From assembly GCF_004016505.1 (NCBI RefSeq), contig NZ_SACR01000001.1, forward strand, positions 1-64,000: a DNA stretch of 64,000 nt. The letters are read 5' to 3'. This DNA comes from Rubrivivax rivuli (GTDB lineage: Bacteria > Pseudomonadota > Gammaproteobacteria > Burkholderiales > Burkholderiaceae_C). Shown here one piece after another: positions 27,631 to 37,217 of this stretch (the first letter of the stretch is position 1; the number at the start of each line of letters is the position of its first letter). The translations under genes and the position numbers were made by a program. The notes beneath the pieces were generated by a model, which had not been told where the DNA came from, ran no database searches, and saw only the letters and a list, made by a program, of their open reading frames with translations.

Positions 27631-28922
27631 GCAGCCAGCTCCGCAGGGCGCGACACCACGCTCAGCGGCTCGAAGTAGTAGGACACCCGCGGGCGCGGGT
27701 CGAGCGCGGCCAGCACCGGCGGCGGCACCTTGCTCGCCGCCAGGCTGCGGCGGATGCCCAACTCGGGCTGCAACTCCAGGTCGAGCAGCTGCGGCGCGCC
27801 GGCGTTGCCGCCGCGCGCACCGGGGCGCGCGGCTGGGGTGCCGTGCACCAGCACGCGCGGCTTCAGCAGCCGCGTGGAGTTGACGCCCACCACCATCGCG
27901 TAGCGGTCGTCGGTGAGTTGCACCAGCGAGCCCGCCGGGTACACGCCCATCATGCGGATGAAGGCGTTGAGCACGGGCGGGTCGAAGCGCGAGCGCGACT
28001 GCGCGAACATCATCGCCACCGCCTCGTGCGGCGTGAGGGCCAGCGTGCGGCCCCCGGGGTTGCACAGGTTGTCGTAGCGGTTGACGATGGCCACGATGCG
28101 CGCCCCCAGGCCGATGCGGTCGGCGCTGAGCTTCATCGGGAAGCCGCTGCCATCGGCGTGTTCGTGGTGCTGCGCGATCACCGACAGCGAGCCGGCGTTC
28201 AGACCCATGCGGTGACCCTGCAGCACGCCCTTGGCCACGTGGTCGCGGTAGCCGTTGGTCTCGGCGGGGGTGAAGTTGTCTTCCGGGTGGCGCAGCCGGT
28301 CGGGCACGTCGATCTTGCCCACGTCGTGCAGCAGGGCGCCGACGCCCATGTCCTGCATCTCGCTGTCGCTCATGCCCAGCGTGCGGCCGATGAGCATGGA
28401 GACGACCGCCACGTTGAGCGCGTGGGCGCTGTTGCGGTCGCCGCCGGCGCCGCTGACGAGGCGGATGCCCACCTCGTCGGCGGCCAGCATCTTGTCGAGC
28501 ATGGCGCGCGTGAGATCGCCTGCGGTGCGGCCGGCTTCCTTGGGCTGCTGCGTGATCTGCTCGCCGATGTCGCGCATCACGCGGGCCGCCTCGCCGTACT
28601 GGCGCTCGCAGCGCTGTGCCGACTCTCGCTGCGCGTTGAGCCAGGCTTCCTGGTCGCGCGCAGCCTGCTCCTCGGGGCTCAGGGCCGAGCCGGCCGGCAC
28701 CACAGGCGGCACATTCCCTTCCAGCAAGGCGCCCGCGGCGGGCAACTCGCTTCTTTCAGGCACCCAGCGCACCTGGGTCAGGCCCAGGCCGCGGATGGTC
28801 GCGATCTCGTCGTTGGACGTGATGCGGAAGGCCGACAAGGGGAACGGGTGCGACAGCCAGCCACCGTCGAGGTGGATGTACATGCCCACGCGCAACTCCT
28901 CGACGGCGACGGTGCTGGTCAT
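27627..28922 (-). CDS. HD-GYP-type cyclic-di-GMP phosphodiesterase
   Basis: A 431-residue cytoplasmic protein with an N-terminal DUF3391-like part (MTSTVAVEELRVGMYIHLD) and an HD-GYP domain (about 145-330). Metal-site motifs are present: LLHDVGKIDVP and HHEHADGSGFP, the latter with Phe in place of the usual Tyr of GYP. It hydrolyses cyclic-di-GMP if active. A GGAAG lies ahead of the ATG at 28922. The downstream GGDEF-EAL gene overlaps by four bases, so two phosphodiesterases are made from one message. Confidence 0.93.
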   Translation of the reverse strand: MTSTVAVEELRVGMYIHLDGGWLSHPFPLSAFRITSNDEIATIRGLGLTQVRWVPERSELPAAGALLEGNVPPVVPAGSALSPEEQAARDQEAWLNAQRESAQRCERQYGEAARVMRDIGEQITQQPKEAGRTAGDLTRAMLDKMLAADEVGIRLVSGAGGDRNSAHALNVAVVSMLIGRTLGMSDSEMQDMGVGALLHDVGKIDVPDRLRHPEDNFTPAETNGYRDHVAKGVLQGHRMGLNAGSLSVIAQHHEHADGSGFPMKLSADRIGLGARIVAIVNRYDNLCNPGGRTLALTPHEAVAMMFAQSRSRFDPPVLNAFIRMMGVYPAGSLVQLTDDRYAMVVGVNSTRLLKPRVLVHGTPAARPGARGGNAGAPQLLDLELQPELGIRRSLAASKVPPPVLAALDPRPRVSYYFEPLSVVSRPAELAA

Positions 28923-29190
28923 GCGGCTTCCCTGTGCGTATCTGCTCTTGGCTGTCCTGTCGGACGGCCTCTCACGCCTGTTTTCGGGTGCCCGCCGCCT
29001 GAACTTGAGGCAGCCGGTCTGCAACAGGCGGTGTGCGGAGGCCGGCAGGCGCGTCCCGGCGGCCGCTGCGCCGACGCCGACCGTGAAATCCGCCACATCC
29101 GGCAAACCCCGCTAACGCCCGGCTGCCACCCCAGGCATGCTGGGAGGCTGGCAACGGCCCAGACCCCCACAAGAAACCCCGGAGACCCGA

Positions 29191-30357
29191 ATGAGCTTCA
29201 GACCCGCCCTCAGCACCCTGGCCCTGGCCTGCGGTGTCTTCGCCTGCAGCGGCGCACTGGCGCAGAACGCGCCCATCAAGGTGGGCCTGATGCTGCCGGC
29301 CACCGGCACCTTCGCGGCGCTGGGCGACGCCATCGAGAAGGGCTTCAAGCTGCACGTGCAGGAACAGGGCGGCAAGCTCGGCGGCCGTGAGGTGCAGTAC
29401 TTCAAGGTCGACGACGAGAGCGACCCGGCCAAGGCCACCGACAACGTCAACAAGCTGATCAAGCGCGACCAGGTCGACGTGCTGGTGGGCACCGTGCACA
29501 GCGGCGTGGCGCTGGCCATGGCCCGTGCCGCGCGCGAGAGCAACACGCTGATGATCGTGCCCAACGCCGGCGCCGACGCGCTGACCGGCGCGCAGTGCGC
29601 GCCCAACATCTTCCGCAGCAGCTTCAGCAACTGGCAGCCGGGCTACGCCGCGGGCGTGGTGGCCGCGGGCAAGGGCTACAAGCGCGCCATGAGCATCACC
29701 TGGAACTACGCCGCCGGCAACGAGGCCGTCAAGGGCTTCACCGAGGGCTTCGAGAAGGGCGGCGGCAAGGTCATGAAGGAACTCAGCCTGCCCTTCCCGG
29801 GCGTGGAATTCCAGGCGCTGCTGACCGAGATCGCGGCGCAGAAGCCCGACGTGGTGTTCGCGTTCTTCGCCGGCGGCGGTGCGGTGAAGTTCGTCAAGGA
29901 CTACGACGCCGCGGGCCTGAAGAAGGCGGTGCCGCTGGTGGTCTCGGGCTTCGTCACCGACGGCACGCTGGAGGCGCAGGGCGCCAGCGCCCAGGGCATC
30001 CTGAGCACGCTGCACTACGCCGACAACCTGGACACGCCGCGCAACAACGCCTTCCGCAAGGCCTACGCCATCAGCTACAAGCAGCAGCCCGATGTCTACG
30101 CCGTGCAGGGCTACGACGCCGCGCAGATGCTCGCCGCCGGCCTGAACGCCGTGAAGGGCGACATCAAGCAGCGCGAGGCCCTGCAGGCCGCCATGGCCAA
30201 GGCCGTGATCGACAGCCCGCGCGGCAAGTTCAGCCTGAGCCCGCAACGCAACCCGGTGCAGGACATCTATCTGCGCGAGGTGAAGGGCGTGAACAACGAA
30301 ACGCGCGGCGTGGCCGTGAAGGCCTTGGCCGACCCCGGCCGCGGCTGCAGGCTCTGA
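29191..30357 (+). CDS. ABC transporter substrate-binding protein, branched-chain amino acid type
   Basis: A 388-residue periplasmic binding protein of the LivK/Leu-Ile-Val family. The signal peptide ends at GALAQ, followed by NAPIKVGLMLPATGTFAALG, a typical first strand. The GGAG before the ATG at 29191 supports this start. No permease or ATPase genes are adjacent, so it is an orphan that must share a transporter or act as a sensor. The ligand is not predictable from sequence. Confidence 0.9.
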   Translation: MSFRPALSTLALACGVFACSGALAQNAPIKVGLMLPATGTFAALGDAIEKGFKLHVQEQGGKLGGREVQYFKVDDESDPAKATDNVNKLIKRDQVDVLVGTVHSGVALAMARAARESNTLMIVPNAGADALTGAQCAPNIFRSSFSNWQPGYAAGVVAAGKGYKRAMSITWNYAAGNEAVKGFTEGFEKGGGKVMKELSLPFPGVEFQALLTEIAAQKPDVVFAFFAGGGAVKFVKDYDAAGLKKAVPLVVSGFVTDGTLEAQGASAQGILSTLHYADNLDTPRNNAFRKAYAISYKQQPDVYAVQGYDAAQMLAAGLNAVKGDIKQREALQAAMAKAVIDSPRGKFSLSPQRNPVQDIYLREVKGVNNETRGVAVKALADPGRGCRL

Positions 30358-30435
30358 CCCACCCGCAAGCGCCTGCGGCGTGGTCGGTGCAGGGGCCGTG
30401 GGACACTGGCCACCTGCTGACTTGGGAGCCTGCCC

Positions 30436-30735
30436 GTGATCCTTGAACTTGCCGACATCCGCATCCAGCCTAGCCAGAACGCGGCCTTCGAAGAGGCCAT
30501 CCAGCGCGGCATCGCCACCGTCATCGGCCGCGCCCAGGGCTTCCACGGCGCCAAGGTCAACCGCGGCATCGAGAGCCCCGAGCGCTACATCCTGCAGATC
30601 TTCTGGGCCACGCTGGAAGACCACACGGTGGCTTTCCGCCAGGGACCGCTGTTTGCCGAGTGGCGTGCGATCGTCGGGCCCTTCTTCGCCGCGCCGCCCG
30701 TGGTGGAGCACTTCGAGCTCGTGAGCAAGCCTTGA
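30436..30735 (+). CDS. Antibiotic biosynthesis monooxygenase (ABM) domain protein
   Basis: A 99-residue dimeric alpha-beta-barrel protein of the ABM superfamily (MILELADIRIQP start, then GFHGAKVNRGIESPERYILQIFWATLEDH in two parts). Such proteins act on quinones, haem or unknown substrates. The start is GTG, with GGGAG 8 bases upstream. Its stop overlaps the TTG start of the M20 peptidase gene (TTGA), which suggests the two work or at least are made together. Confidence 0.82.
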   Translation: MILELADIRIQPSQNAAFEEAIQRGIATVIGRAQGFHGAKVNRGIESPERYILQIFWATLEDHTVAFRQGPLFAEWRAIVGPFFAAPPVVEHFELVSKP

Positions 30736-32150
30736 GTGCAGTGTTGGCCCCGGCCGCGCGCGGCAACGCGCTGCAGGCCGCGCTGGCGCACTTCGACAGC
30801 GGCGCCTTCTCGCAAGACCTGGCGCGCCGCGTGGCGATGCGCACCGAGAGCCAGGACCCGGCCTCGGGCCCGGCTTTGCAGGCCTACCTCAGCGACGAGA
30901 TGGCGCCCACGCTGGCCGCGCTGGGCTTCACCTGCACACTGCACCCCAACCCCGAGGCTGGCTTCGGGCCCTTCCTCATCGCCCACCGGCACGAGGGCGA
31001 CACGCTGCCCACGGTGCTGGTCTACGGCCACGGCGACGTCATCCGCGGGCAAGACGCCAGCTGGAAGCGGGGCCAGGGCCCCTGGGTGCTGGCACAGGAC
31101 GGCGAACGCCTCTACGGCCGCGGCACCGCCGACAACAAGGGCCAGCACAGCATCAACATCGCGGCGCTGGCACAGGTGCTGCAGCAGCGCGGGCAACTGG
31201 GCTTCAACGTCAAGTGGCTCATCGAGACCGGCGAAGAGGCCGGCAGCCCGGGGCTGGCCGCCTTCTGCGCGCAGCAGCGCGAGGCCCTGCGCGCCGATGT
31301 GCTGATCGCCAGCGACGGCCCGCGCCTGCGGCGCGATTGCGCCACCGTCTTCCTGGGTTCACGCGGCACGGTGAACTTCGATCTCACGCTGAAGGCGCGC
31401 GAGGGCGGCCACCACAGCGGCAACTGGGGCGGCCTGCTGAGCAACCCGGCCGTGGTGCTGGCCAACGCTATTGCCAGCCTGGTGGACGGCCGCGGGGTCA
31501 TCCGCGTGGCGGCGCTGCGCCCGCCGCCCATCCCGGCCAACGTGCGTGCCGCGCTCGCCGGCCTGCGTTTCGGCGGTGACCCGGGCGACCCCGAAGTCGA
31601 CCCGGGCTGGGGCGAGCCCGGCCTGAGCCCGGCCGAGCGCGTGATCGCCTGGAACACGCTGGAGGTGCTGGCCATGGTGGCCGGCAACCCGCAGCACCCC
31701 GTGAACGCCATCCCGCCGACGGCAAGAGCGACGATGCACATGCGCTTCGTGCCCGGCACCGACATCGCCCGGCTGCACGAGCATCTGGCCACGCACCTGG
31801 CGGCGCAGGGCTTCGGTGACATCGGCATCGAAGTGGGCCCGGTGATGGCCGCCACGCGCCTGGACCCCGACAACGCCTGGGTGCGCTTCACGCTGGCCAG
31901 CATCCAGCGCAGCACCGGCCGCCCGCCGGTGCTGCTGCCCAACCTGGGCGGCAGCCTGCCCAACGACGTGTTCGCCGACATCCTGGGCCTGCCCACGGTG
32001 TGGGTGCCGCACAGCTACCCGGCCTGCAGCCAGCACGCGCCCGACGAGCACCTGCTGGTGCCCGTGGTTCGCGAGGCGCTGGCGCTGATGACGGGGCTGT
32101 TCTGGGACCTGGGCGAGCAGGCCGCCACGCTGCCGCGGCGCCAAGACTGA
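30732..32150 (+). CDS. M20 family metallopeptidase
   Basis: A 472-residue di-zinc amidohydrolase/peptidase. The metal ligands and catalytic Glu are visible in VYGHGDVI, GRGTADNKGQ, IETGEEAGSPG, IASDGPR, and a C-terminal His in CSQHAPDEH. The dimerisation domain lies at about 205-350. The TTG at 30732 overlaps the previous stop as TTGA and is preferred; a GTG three codons later is possible. It is cytoplasmic, with no signal. The substrate is likely a small peptide or N-acyl amino acid, not determined. Confidence 0.9.
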   Translation: MSAVLAPAARGNALQAALAHFDSGAFSQDLARRVAMRTESQDPASGPALQAYLSDEMAPTLAALGFTCTLHPNPEAGFGPFLIAHRHEGDTLPTVLVYGHGDVIRGQDASWKRGQGPWVLAQDGERLYGRGTADNKGQHSINIAALAQVLQQRGQLGFNVKWLIETGEEAGSPGLAAFCAQQREALRADVLIASDGPRLRRDCATVFLGSRGTVNFDLTLKAREGGHHSGNWGGLLSNPAVVLANAIASLVDGRGVIRVAALRPPPIPANVRAALAGLRFGGDPGDPEVDPGWGEPGLSPAERVIAWNTLEVLAMVAGNPQHPVNAIPPTARATMHMRFVPGTDIARLHEHLATHLAAQGFGDIGIEVGPVMAATRLDPDNAWVRFTLASIQRSTGRPPVLLPNLGGSLPNDVFADILGLPTVWVPHSYPACSQHAPDEHLLVPVVREALALMTGLFWDLGEQAATLPRRQD

Positions 32151-32202
32151 ACTCCAGCCGTCCTGCCGCGATCCCAACCCGGTCCAGGCCCCCGAGACCC
32201 CC

Positions 32203-32673
32203 ATGCTGCGCCCCCTGCAAGACCTCTTCAACAGCCTGCTGGCCCAGCCGCTGCAGGGCCCCGGCGGCGGCAACGCAGCGCACCGCCTGCACCTGGCCAC
32301 GGCCGTGCTGCTGGTGGAGGTGATGCGCGCCGATGCCGAATGCACCGAGGCCGAGCGCCGCGCCGTGCTGGCCGTTTTGCAGCAGCGGTTTGCGCTGGCC
32401 GATGACGAGCAGGCCCGCCTGCTGGAACTGGCCGAGCACCGGGCGAAGCACGCCGTCGATTTCCATGCCTTCACCTCCACGCTGAACGAGCAGCTCAGCT
32501 TCGAGGACAAGGTGCAGGTGGTGGAGGCGATGTGGGCCGTGGCCTACACCGATGGCCAGCTCACGGCGCACGAGAACCACGTGCTCTGGCGCGTGGCCGA
32601 CCTGCTGCACGTGCCGCACGGCGCCTACATCAACGCCAAGCTGCGCGCCAAGGCCGCCGCGGGCCTGGCCTGA
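32203..32673 (+). CDS. TerB-like tellurite-resistance-family protein
   Basis: A 156-residue all-helical protein with the TerB/DjlA-N fold. The acidic metal-binding loops read MRADAECTEAERRAV and AYTDGQLTAHENHVLWRVADLL. Stand-alone TerB proteins are common in proteobacteria and rarely have anything to do with tellurite; no other ter genes are near. The role is unknown. It converges on speD across an 11-bp tandem repeat. Confidence 0.85.
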   Translation: MLRPLQDLFNSLLAQPLQGPGGGNAAHRLHLATAVLLVEVMRADAECTEAERRAVLAVLQQRFALADDEQARLLELAEHRAKHAVDFHAFTSTLNEQLSFEDKVQVVEAMWAVAYTDGQLTAHENHVLWRVADLLHVPHGAYINAKLRAKAAAGLA

Positions 32674-32679
32674 ACCCGG

Positions 32680-32712
32680 GCGGCCTCTAGGCGGCCTCTA
32701 GGCGGCTTCTAG
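32680..32712. repeat. Three tandem 11-bp repeats carrying stop codons in all six frames
   Basis: GCGGCCTCTAG (32680-32690), the same (32691-32701) and GCGGCTTCTAG (32702-32712), with a decayed fourth copy after. Each copy has CTAG, a TAG on both strands. Because 11 is not a multiple of 3, the three copies place stops in every frame of both strands. The minus-strand speD gene ends in the first copy it meets (32709-32711). Confidence 0.9.
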
Positions 32713-33080
32713 GCGGCGCCTGGCCCGCCGCGTCGCACGCGGTGGCGCTCGGCGCTGCTGGCACCGAAGGCCTGCTCCAGCGCGGCCAGCAGGCCTTCGG
32801 CGCGGGTGCTGTTGTCGCCGTGCAGATTGCACACGTAGACGTCCAGCGTCACCCCGCCCAGCTCGGGCCAGGTGTGCACCGCCAGGTGAGATTCGGCCAG
32901 CAGCACCACGCCCGTCACGCCGCCCGGCGCCGGGAAACGGTGGAAGAGCTCGCCCACGGCCTGCAGCCCGGCCGCGGCCACCGCGCCCAGGCACAGCGCG
33001 CGCAGCGCCTCGGGCTCGTGCAGCACGGCCAGCGCGGGGGGGCAGCCGCGCAAGTCGGCGGTGAGGTGCAGGCCTTGCAT
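32709..33080 (-). CDS. speD: S-adenosylmethionine decarboxylase proenzyme
   Basis: A 123-residue class 1 bacterial AdoMet decarboxylase for polyamine synthesis. It cleaves itself before Ser64 (LAESHLAVHTWPE) to form a pyruvoyl group. The catalytic set Ser64, His69 and Cys84 matches the known Ser63/His68/Cys83 arrangement. No spermidine synthase gene is adjacent. The gene ends in an 11-bp repeat array. It follows the GGDEF gene on the same strand, with a gap of 7 bases. Confidence 0.93.
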   Translation of the reverse strand: MQGLHLTADLRGCPPALAVLHEPEALRALCLGAVAAAGLQAVGELFHRFPAPGGVTGVVLLAESHLAVHTWPELGGVTLDVYVCNLHGDNSTRAEGLLAALEQAFGASSAERHRVRRGGPGAA

Positions 33081-33087
33081 GCGCAGC

Positions 33088-35130
33088 CTAGAGGGTGTGC
33101 ATCACCAGGCGCTGGCGGCCGGCGTGCTTGGCAGCGTAGAGCGCCTCGTCGGCCCGCTGCACGAGCATCGCCGCCTCCAGCCCGGCCCCTGGCTGCGCCA
33201 CCTGCACACCGCCGATGCTCAGCGTCACCTGCGGGGAGACGGGCGAATCGCCGTGCGGCAGCGCTGCCTCGGCCAGCGCGGCGATGGCGCTCTCGGCCTG
33301 CGCGCGCGCCTCATCGGCGCTGTGGTGGGGCAGCAGCAGGCCGAATTCCTCGCCGCCGATGCGGGCCACCAGGTCGCCGGCACGCCGGGCGGTGCCGCGC
33401 AGCACCTGGGCCACCTGGCGCAGGCACTCGTCGCCGGCCGGGTGCCCGTGCAGGTCGTTGTAGCGCTTGAAGTGGTCGACATCCAGCAGCAGCAAGGCGA
33501 TGGGCGTGCCGTGGCGGCGCGCCCGCGCGCACTCGTCGGCCAGGCGGCGGTCGAACTGGCGGCGGTTGGCCAGACCGGTGAGGTCGTCGGTGTCCGACAG
33601 GTGCGCCAGCCGGGCGTTCAGCGCATCCAGCTGGGCATTCAGCGCCGTCAAGGCCTGCTCGCGGTGCACGAGTTCGGTGACATCGCTGCGCACGCCAGCC
33701 ACCCCACCGTCGCGCGTGCGGCGCTCGTCCACGCGCACCCAGCGGTTGCCGGCCAAGGCCTGCAGCACCGGGCCGGAAGGGTTGCGGTGCGCGGCCATGC
33801 GCTCGGCGAGCCAGGCTTCGGCCCGGCCCTCGGCCTGCGGATACAGGCCGCTCTGCAGGCCGTGGCGCAGCACCTCCTCGAAGGTGACGCCCGGCCGCAC
33901 GAACTGTTCGTCGCAACCGAAGGTCTGGCTGTAACGCTCGTTGCAGGCCACGAGCCGGTCTTCGGCATCGAACAGCGCAAAGGCCTCGGGCAGCGCGTCG
34001 ATGGCATCCTGCAGACGCTGCGTGGCCTGCTCGGCCGCCGCACGCCCGGTGAAGGCCTCGGTGACGTCGACGCGCACGCCGACGGTGCCGCCATCGCGCG
34101 TGCGCCGTTCGTGCACACGCACCCACTGCCCGCGCGCCACCTGCATCACATGCGGCGGGCCGGGGTGGCGGCGCTCGCGCATGCGGCGCGCGATGAAGGC
34201 CTCCAGCGCGGCCTCGTCGGCGATCTCGGGCAGGCCGCCGCGGGCGTGGTTGATGCGCACCACATCGGCGAACAAGGGGCGCTGGTCGGCCAGATCGCCC
34301 AGCTGCGGGTACATGGCCGTGGCGGCGGCGTTCACCATCACGAGGCGGTCGTCGGCGTCGTAGAGCTCGAAGCCCACGGGCAGCGCGTCCACCGCGTCAG
34401 ACAGCCGCTGGCGCGCCTGCTCGGCGGCCTGCCGTGCCAGGGCCAGCTCGGTGCGCGCGTTGATGAGCTCGGTGACGTCGACGCTGTGCGCCAGCAGGCT
34501 GCCATCGCTCAGGCGCTGTTCGACGATGCGGCGCCACTGGCCATCGGGCAGCGCACGCAGGATGGGCCCTTGCTGCTGCGGCTGGCGGCGCTGCGCCAGG
34601 CGCTGCTGGATCCAGGCCTCGGGCCCGGCCGAGGCCTCGGGCAGGAGGTTCGCGGCCACGGCCGTGCGCAGAGCGTCTTCGAAACGCACGCCAGGCCGGA
34701 TGTGCTGGGCCACGGCGCCGTACACCTTCAGGAAATCGCCGTTGGCCAGCACGAGGCGGTCGTCGGCGTCCCACAGCACCACGGCGGCTTGCAAGGCGTC
34801 GAGCACCTCGCGCTGGCGAACCTGTTCTGCCCGCGCCGCTTCGGCCTCGGCCTGCCCGCGTTGCCACTGCAGCAGCAACAGCAACAGCATCACCAGCGCC
34901 ACCCCGGCATTGAGCAGCACCGCGCCGCGCAGCAGACCCTGTGCAGGCGCGCTGGGCACCGCCCCCGCGGCAAGCAGTGACACCACCACCACGTCGGCGA
35001 ACAGCAGCGCGGCCGTGGCCCATAACAGGCGCTGGAACTTCAGGCGGGAAGACGGGGACACGCGTTCAAACCAACCGCATCGGGTGAGCAGGCCCTCATT
35101 ATTGGTGGCGGACGGGCCTCCTAGAATCAT
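33088..35130 (-). CDS. Membrane-bound triple-PAS diguanylate cyclase
   Basis: A protein of up to 680 residues. Two membrane helices (about 34-58 and 68-88) are followed by three PAS-7-like domains (about 105-215, 235-350, 360-480). These start with near-identical strands such as [18 protein letters not shown] and [24 protein letters not shown] domain follows (about 510-675) with an intact GGEEF site and an RAGD inhibitory site five residues before it. It should make cyclic-di-GMP. The ATG at 35130 overlaps the alternative tkt ATG in a CATG. A GTG 23 codons later would still leave both helices. Confidence 0.9.
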   Translation of the reverse strand: MILGGPSATNNEGLLTRCGWFERVSPSSRLKFQRLLWATAALLFADVVVVSLLAAGAVPSAPAQGLLRGAVLLNAGVALVMLLLLLLQWQRGQAEAEAARAEQVRQREVLDALQAAVVLWDADDRLVLANGDFLKVYGAVAQHIRPGVRFEDALRTAVAANLLPEASAGPEAWIQQRLAQRRQPQQQGPILRALPDGQWRRIVEQRLSDGSLLAHSVDVTELINARTELALARQAAEQARQRLSDAVDALPVGFELYDADDRLVMVNAAATAMYPQLGDLADQRPLFADVVRINHARGGLPEIADEAALEAFIARRMRERRHPGPPHVMQVARGQWVRVHERRTRDGGTVGVRVDVTEAFTGRAAAEQATQRLQDAIDALPEAFALFDAEDRLVACNERYSQTFGCDEQFVRPGVTFEEVLRHGLQSGLYPQAEGRAEAWLAERMAAHRNPSGPVLQALAGNRWVRVDERRTRDGGVAGVRSDVTELVHREQALTALNAQLDALNARLAHLSDTDDLTGLANRRQFDRRLADECARARRHGTPIALLLLDVDHFKRYNDLHGHPAGDECLRQVAQVLRGTARRAGDLVARIGGEEFGLLLPHHSADEARAQAESAIAALAEAALPHGDSPVSPQVTLSIGGVQVAQPGAGLEAAMLVQRADEALYAAKHAGRQRLVMHTL
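35122..35127 (+). promoter_or_regulatory. -10-like hexamer before tkt
   Basis: TAGAAT matches TATAAT at 5/6. Transcription would begin about position 35134, after the upstream ATG at 35129. This favours the tkt start at 35168. Confidence 0.35.
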
Positions 35131-35167
35131 GGCTTACTTCGCACCCCCCGCCTTGCGCACCCCTGCC

Positions 35168-37195
35168 ATGCCTGCTTCCGTTTCCGACACCTCCTTGATG
35201 GCCAACGCCATCCGCGCCCTGGCCATGGACGCGGTGCAGCAGGCCCATTCCGGCCATCCGGGCGCGCCCATGGGCATGGCCGAGATGGCGGTGGCGCTGT
35301 GGGGCGGCGCGCTGCGCCACAACCCGGCCGACCCGCACTGGGCCGACCGCGACCGCTTCGTGCTGAGCAACGGCCACGGCAGCATGCTGATCTACGCGCT
35401 GCTGCACCTGACGGGCTACGACCTGCCGATGAGCGAGCTGCGCAATTTCCGCCAGCTGCACAGCAAGACGCCCGGCCACCCCGAGGTGGACATCACCCCG
35501 GGCGTTGAAACCACCACCGGCCCGCTGGGCCAGGGCCTGGCCAATGCCGTGGGCATGGCGCTGGCCGAAAAGCTGCTGGCACAGGAGTTCAACCGCCCCG
35601 GCCACACGGTGGTGAACCACCGCACCTGGGTCTTCATGGGCGACGGCTGCCTGATGGAAGGCATCAGCCACGAAGCCTGCGCGCTGGCCGGCGCCTGGCA
35701 GCTGAACAAGCTGGTGGCGCTGTACGACGACAACGGCATCAGCATCGACGGCCAGGTGCAGCCCTGGTACGTGGACAACGTGGCGCAGCGTTTCGAGAGC
35801 TACGGCTGGAACGTCATCGGCCCGGTGGACGGCCACGACGTTGACGCCGTGGGCGCGGCCCTGCACGCCGCCACCGCCTCGGCCACCAAGCCCACGCTGG
35901 TGATCTGCAAGACCACCATCGGCAAGGGCAGCCCCAACCGCGCCGGCACGTCCAAGGTGCACGGCGAGGCGCTGGGCGCCGAGGAAGTGAAGCTCACGCG
36001 CGAGGCGCTGGGCTGGGCGCACGAGCCCTTCGTCATCCCCGAGGCCGCCTACAGCGCGTGGGACGCGCGTGCCGCCGGCGCTGCCGCGCAGCAGCGCTGG
36101 GCCGAGACCTTCGCCGCCTACCGCGCCGCCCACCCGGCGCTGGCCGCCGAGTTCGTGCGCCGCATGGAAGGCCGCCTGCCCGAGAACTTCGCGCAGACCG
36201 CGGTGGATGCCGTGATCGCCGCGCACACGAAGGCCGAGACCGTGGCCAGCCGCAAGGCCAGCCAGATCGCGCTGGAAGCCTTCACCGCCGCGCTGCCCGA
36301 GATGCTGGGCGGCAGCGCCGACCTCACCGGCAGCAACCTCACCAACACCAGCCACACGCCGGCGCTGCGTTTCGGCGCCGACGACGGTGCGCCCAACGGG
36401 GGCCGCCACATCAACTACGGCGTGCGCGAGTTCGGCATGGCCGCCATCATGAATGGCGTGGCCCTGCACGGCGGCTACATCCCCTACGGCGGCACCTTCC
36501 TGACCTTCAGCGACTACAGCCGCAACGCCATCCGCATGGCCGCGCTGATGAAGAAGCGTGTGATCCACGTCTTCACGCACGACAGCATCGGGCTGGGTGA
36601 AGACGGTCCCACCCACCAGAGCGTGGAGCACGCGGCCAGCCTGCGGCTGATCCCCAATCTCGACGTCTGGCGCCCGGCCGACACCGCCGAAACCGTGGTC
36701 GCCTGGACCATGGCACTGGGCAACAGCACGCGGCCGAGCGCGCTGCTGCTGAGCCGCCAGAACCTGCCCTACGCGCCCAAGACCGGGCTGGACGACATCG
36801 GCAAGGGCGCCTACGTGCTGGCCGAGCCCAGCGAGGTGGGCCTGAAGAAGAAGGCCCAGGCCGTGATCATCGCCACCGGCAGCGAGGTGGGCCTGGCGCT
36901 GCATGCGCAGGCCGAACTGGCCAAGCTGAAGATCGCGGTGCGCGTGGTGAGCATGCCCAGCACCAGCGTCTTCGACCGCCAGAACGTCAAGTACAAGGCC
37001 AGCGTGCTGCCGGCCGGCGTGCCGCGCATCGCGGTGGAAGCCGGCGTCACCGACGGCTGGTGGAAGTACGGCTGCGCGGCCGTGGTGGGCATCGACACCT
37101 ACGGCGAAAGCGCGCCCGCGCCGGCGCTGTTCAAGCACTTCAAGCTCACGGCAGAGAACGTGGTGGCGGTGGTGCGGCAGGTGGTGGGGCGCTGA
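35168..37195 (+). CDS. tkt: Transketolase
   Basis: A 675-residue thiamine-diphosphate enzyme of the pentose phosphate pathway. Signatures: [16 protein letters not shown], the TPP/Mg motif [18 protein letters not shown] with DDNGISIDG, and the pyrimidine-domain [11 protein letters not shown]. The ATG at 35168 gives the length and N-terminus usual for the family ([15 protein letters not shown] soon after); an ATG at 35129 would add 13 residues. It is followed by a secreted protein gene and gap. Confidence 0.97.
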   Translation: MPASVSDTSLMANAIRALAMDAVQQAHSGHPGAPMGMAEMAVALWGGALRHNPADPHWADRDRFVLSNGHGSMLIYALLHLTGYDLPMSELRNFRQLHSKTPGHPEVDITPGVETTTGPLGQGLANAVGMALAEKLLAQEFNRPGHTVVNHRTWVFMGDGCLMEGISHEACALAGAWQLNKLVALYDDNGISIDGQVQPWYVDNVAQRFESYGWNVIGPVDGHDVDAVGAALHAATASATKPTLVICKTTIGKGSPNRAGTSKVHGEALGAEEVKLTREALGWAHEPFVIPEAAYSAWDARAAGAAAQQRWAETFAAYRAAHPALAAEFVRRMEGRLPENFAQTAVDAVIAAHTKAETVASRKASQIALEAFTAALPEMLGGSADLTGSNLTNTSHTPALRFGADDGAPNGGRHINYGVREFGMAAIMNGVALHGGYIPYGGTFLTFSDYSRNAIRMAALMKKRVIHVFTHDSIGLGEDGPTHQSVEHAASLRLIPNLDVWRPADTAETVVAWTMALGNSTRPSALLLSRQNLPYAPKTGLDDIGKGAYVLAEPSEVGLKKKAQAVIIATGSEVGLALHAQAELAKLKIAVRVVSMPSTSVFDRQNVKYKASVLPAGVPRIAVEAGVTDGWWKYGCAAVVGIDTYGESAPAPALFKHFKLTAENVVAVVRQVVGR

Positions 37196-37217
37196 GCACC
37201 TCTTCACTCCCGGTTTC

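Noticed and set aside
32203..32673. Tellurite resistance locus
   Set aside because: The TerB-like protein stands alone; no terC, terD, terZ or similar gene is near, and single TerB-fold proteins are common.
35129..35167. The upstream ATG as the start of transketolase
   Set aside because: It would add 13 residues not typical of the family, and the TAGAAT -10-like element one base before it would start transcription after that ATG.
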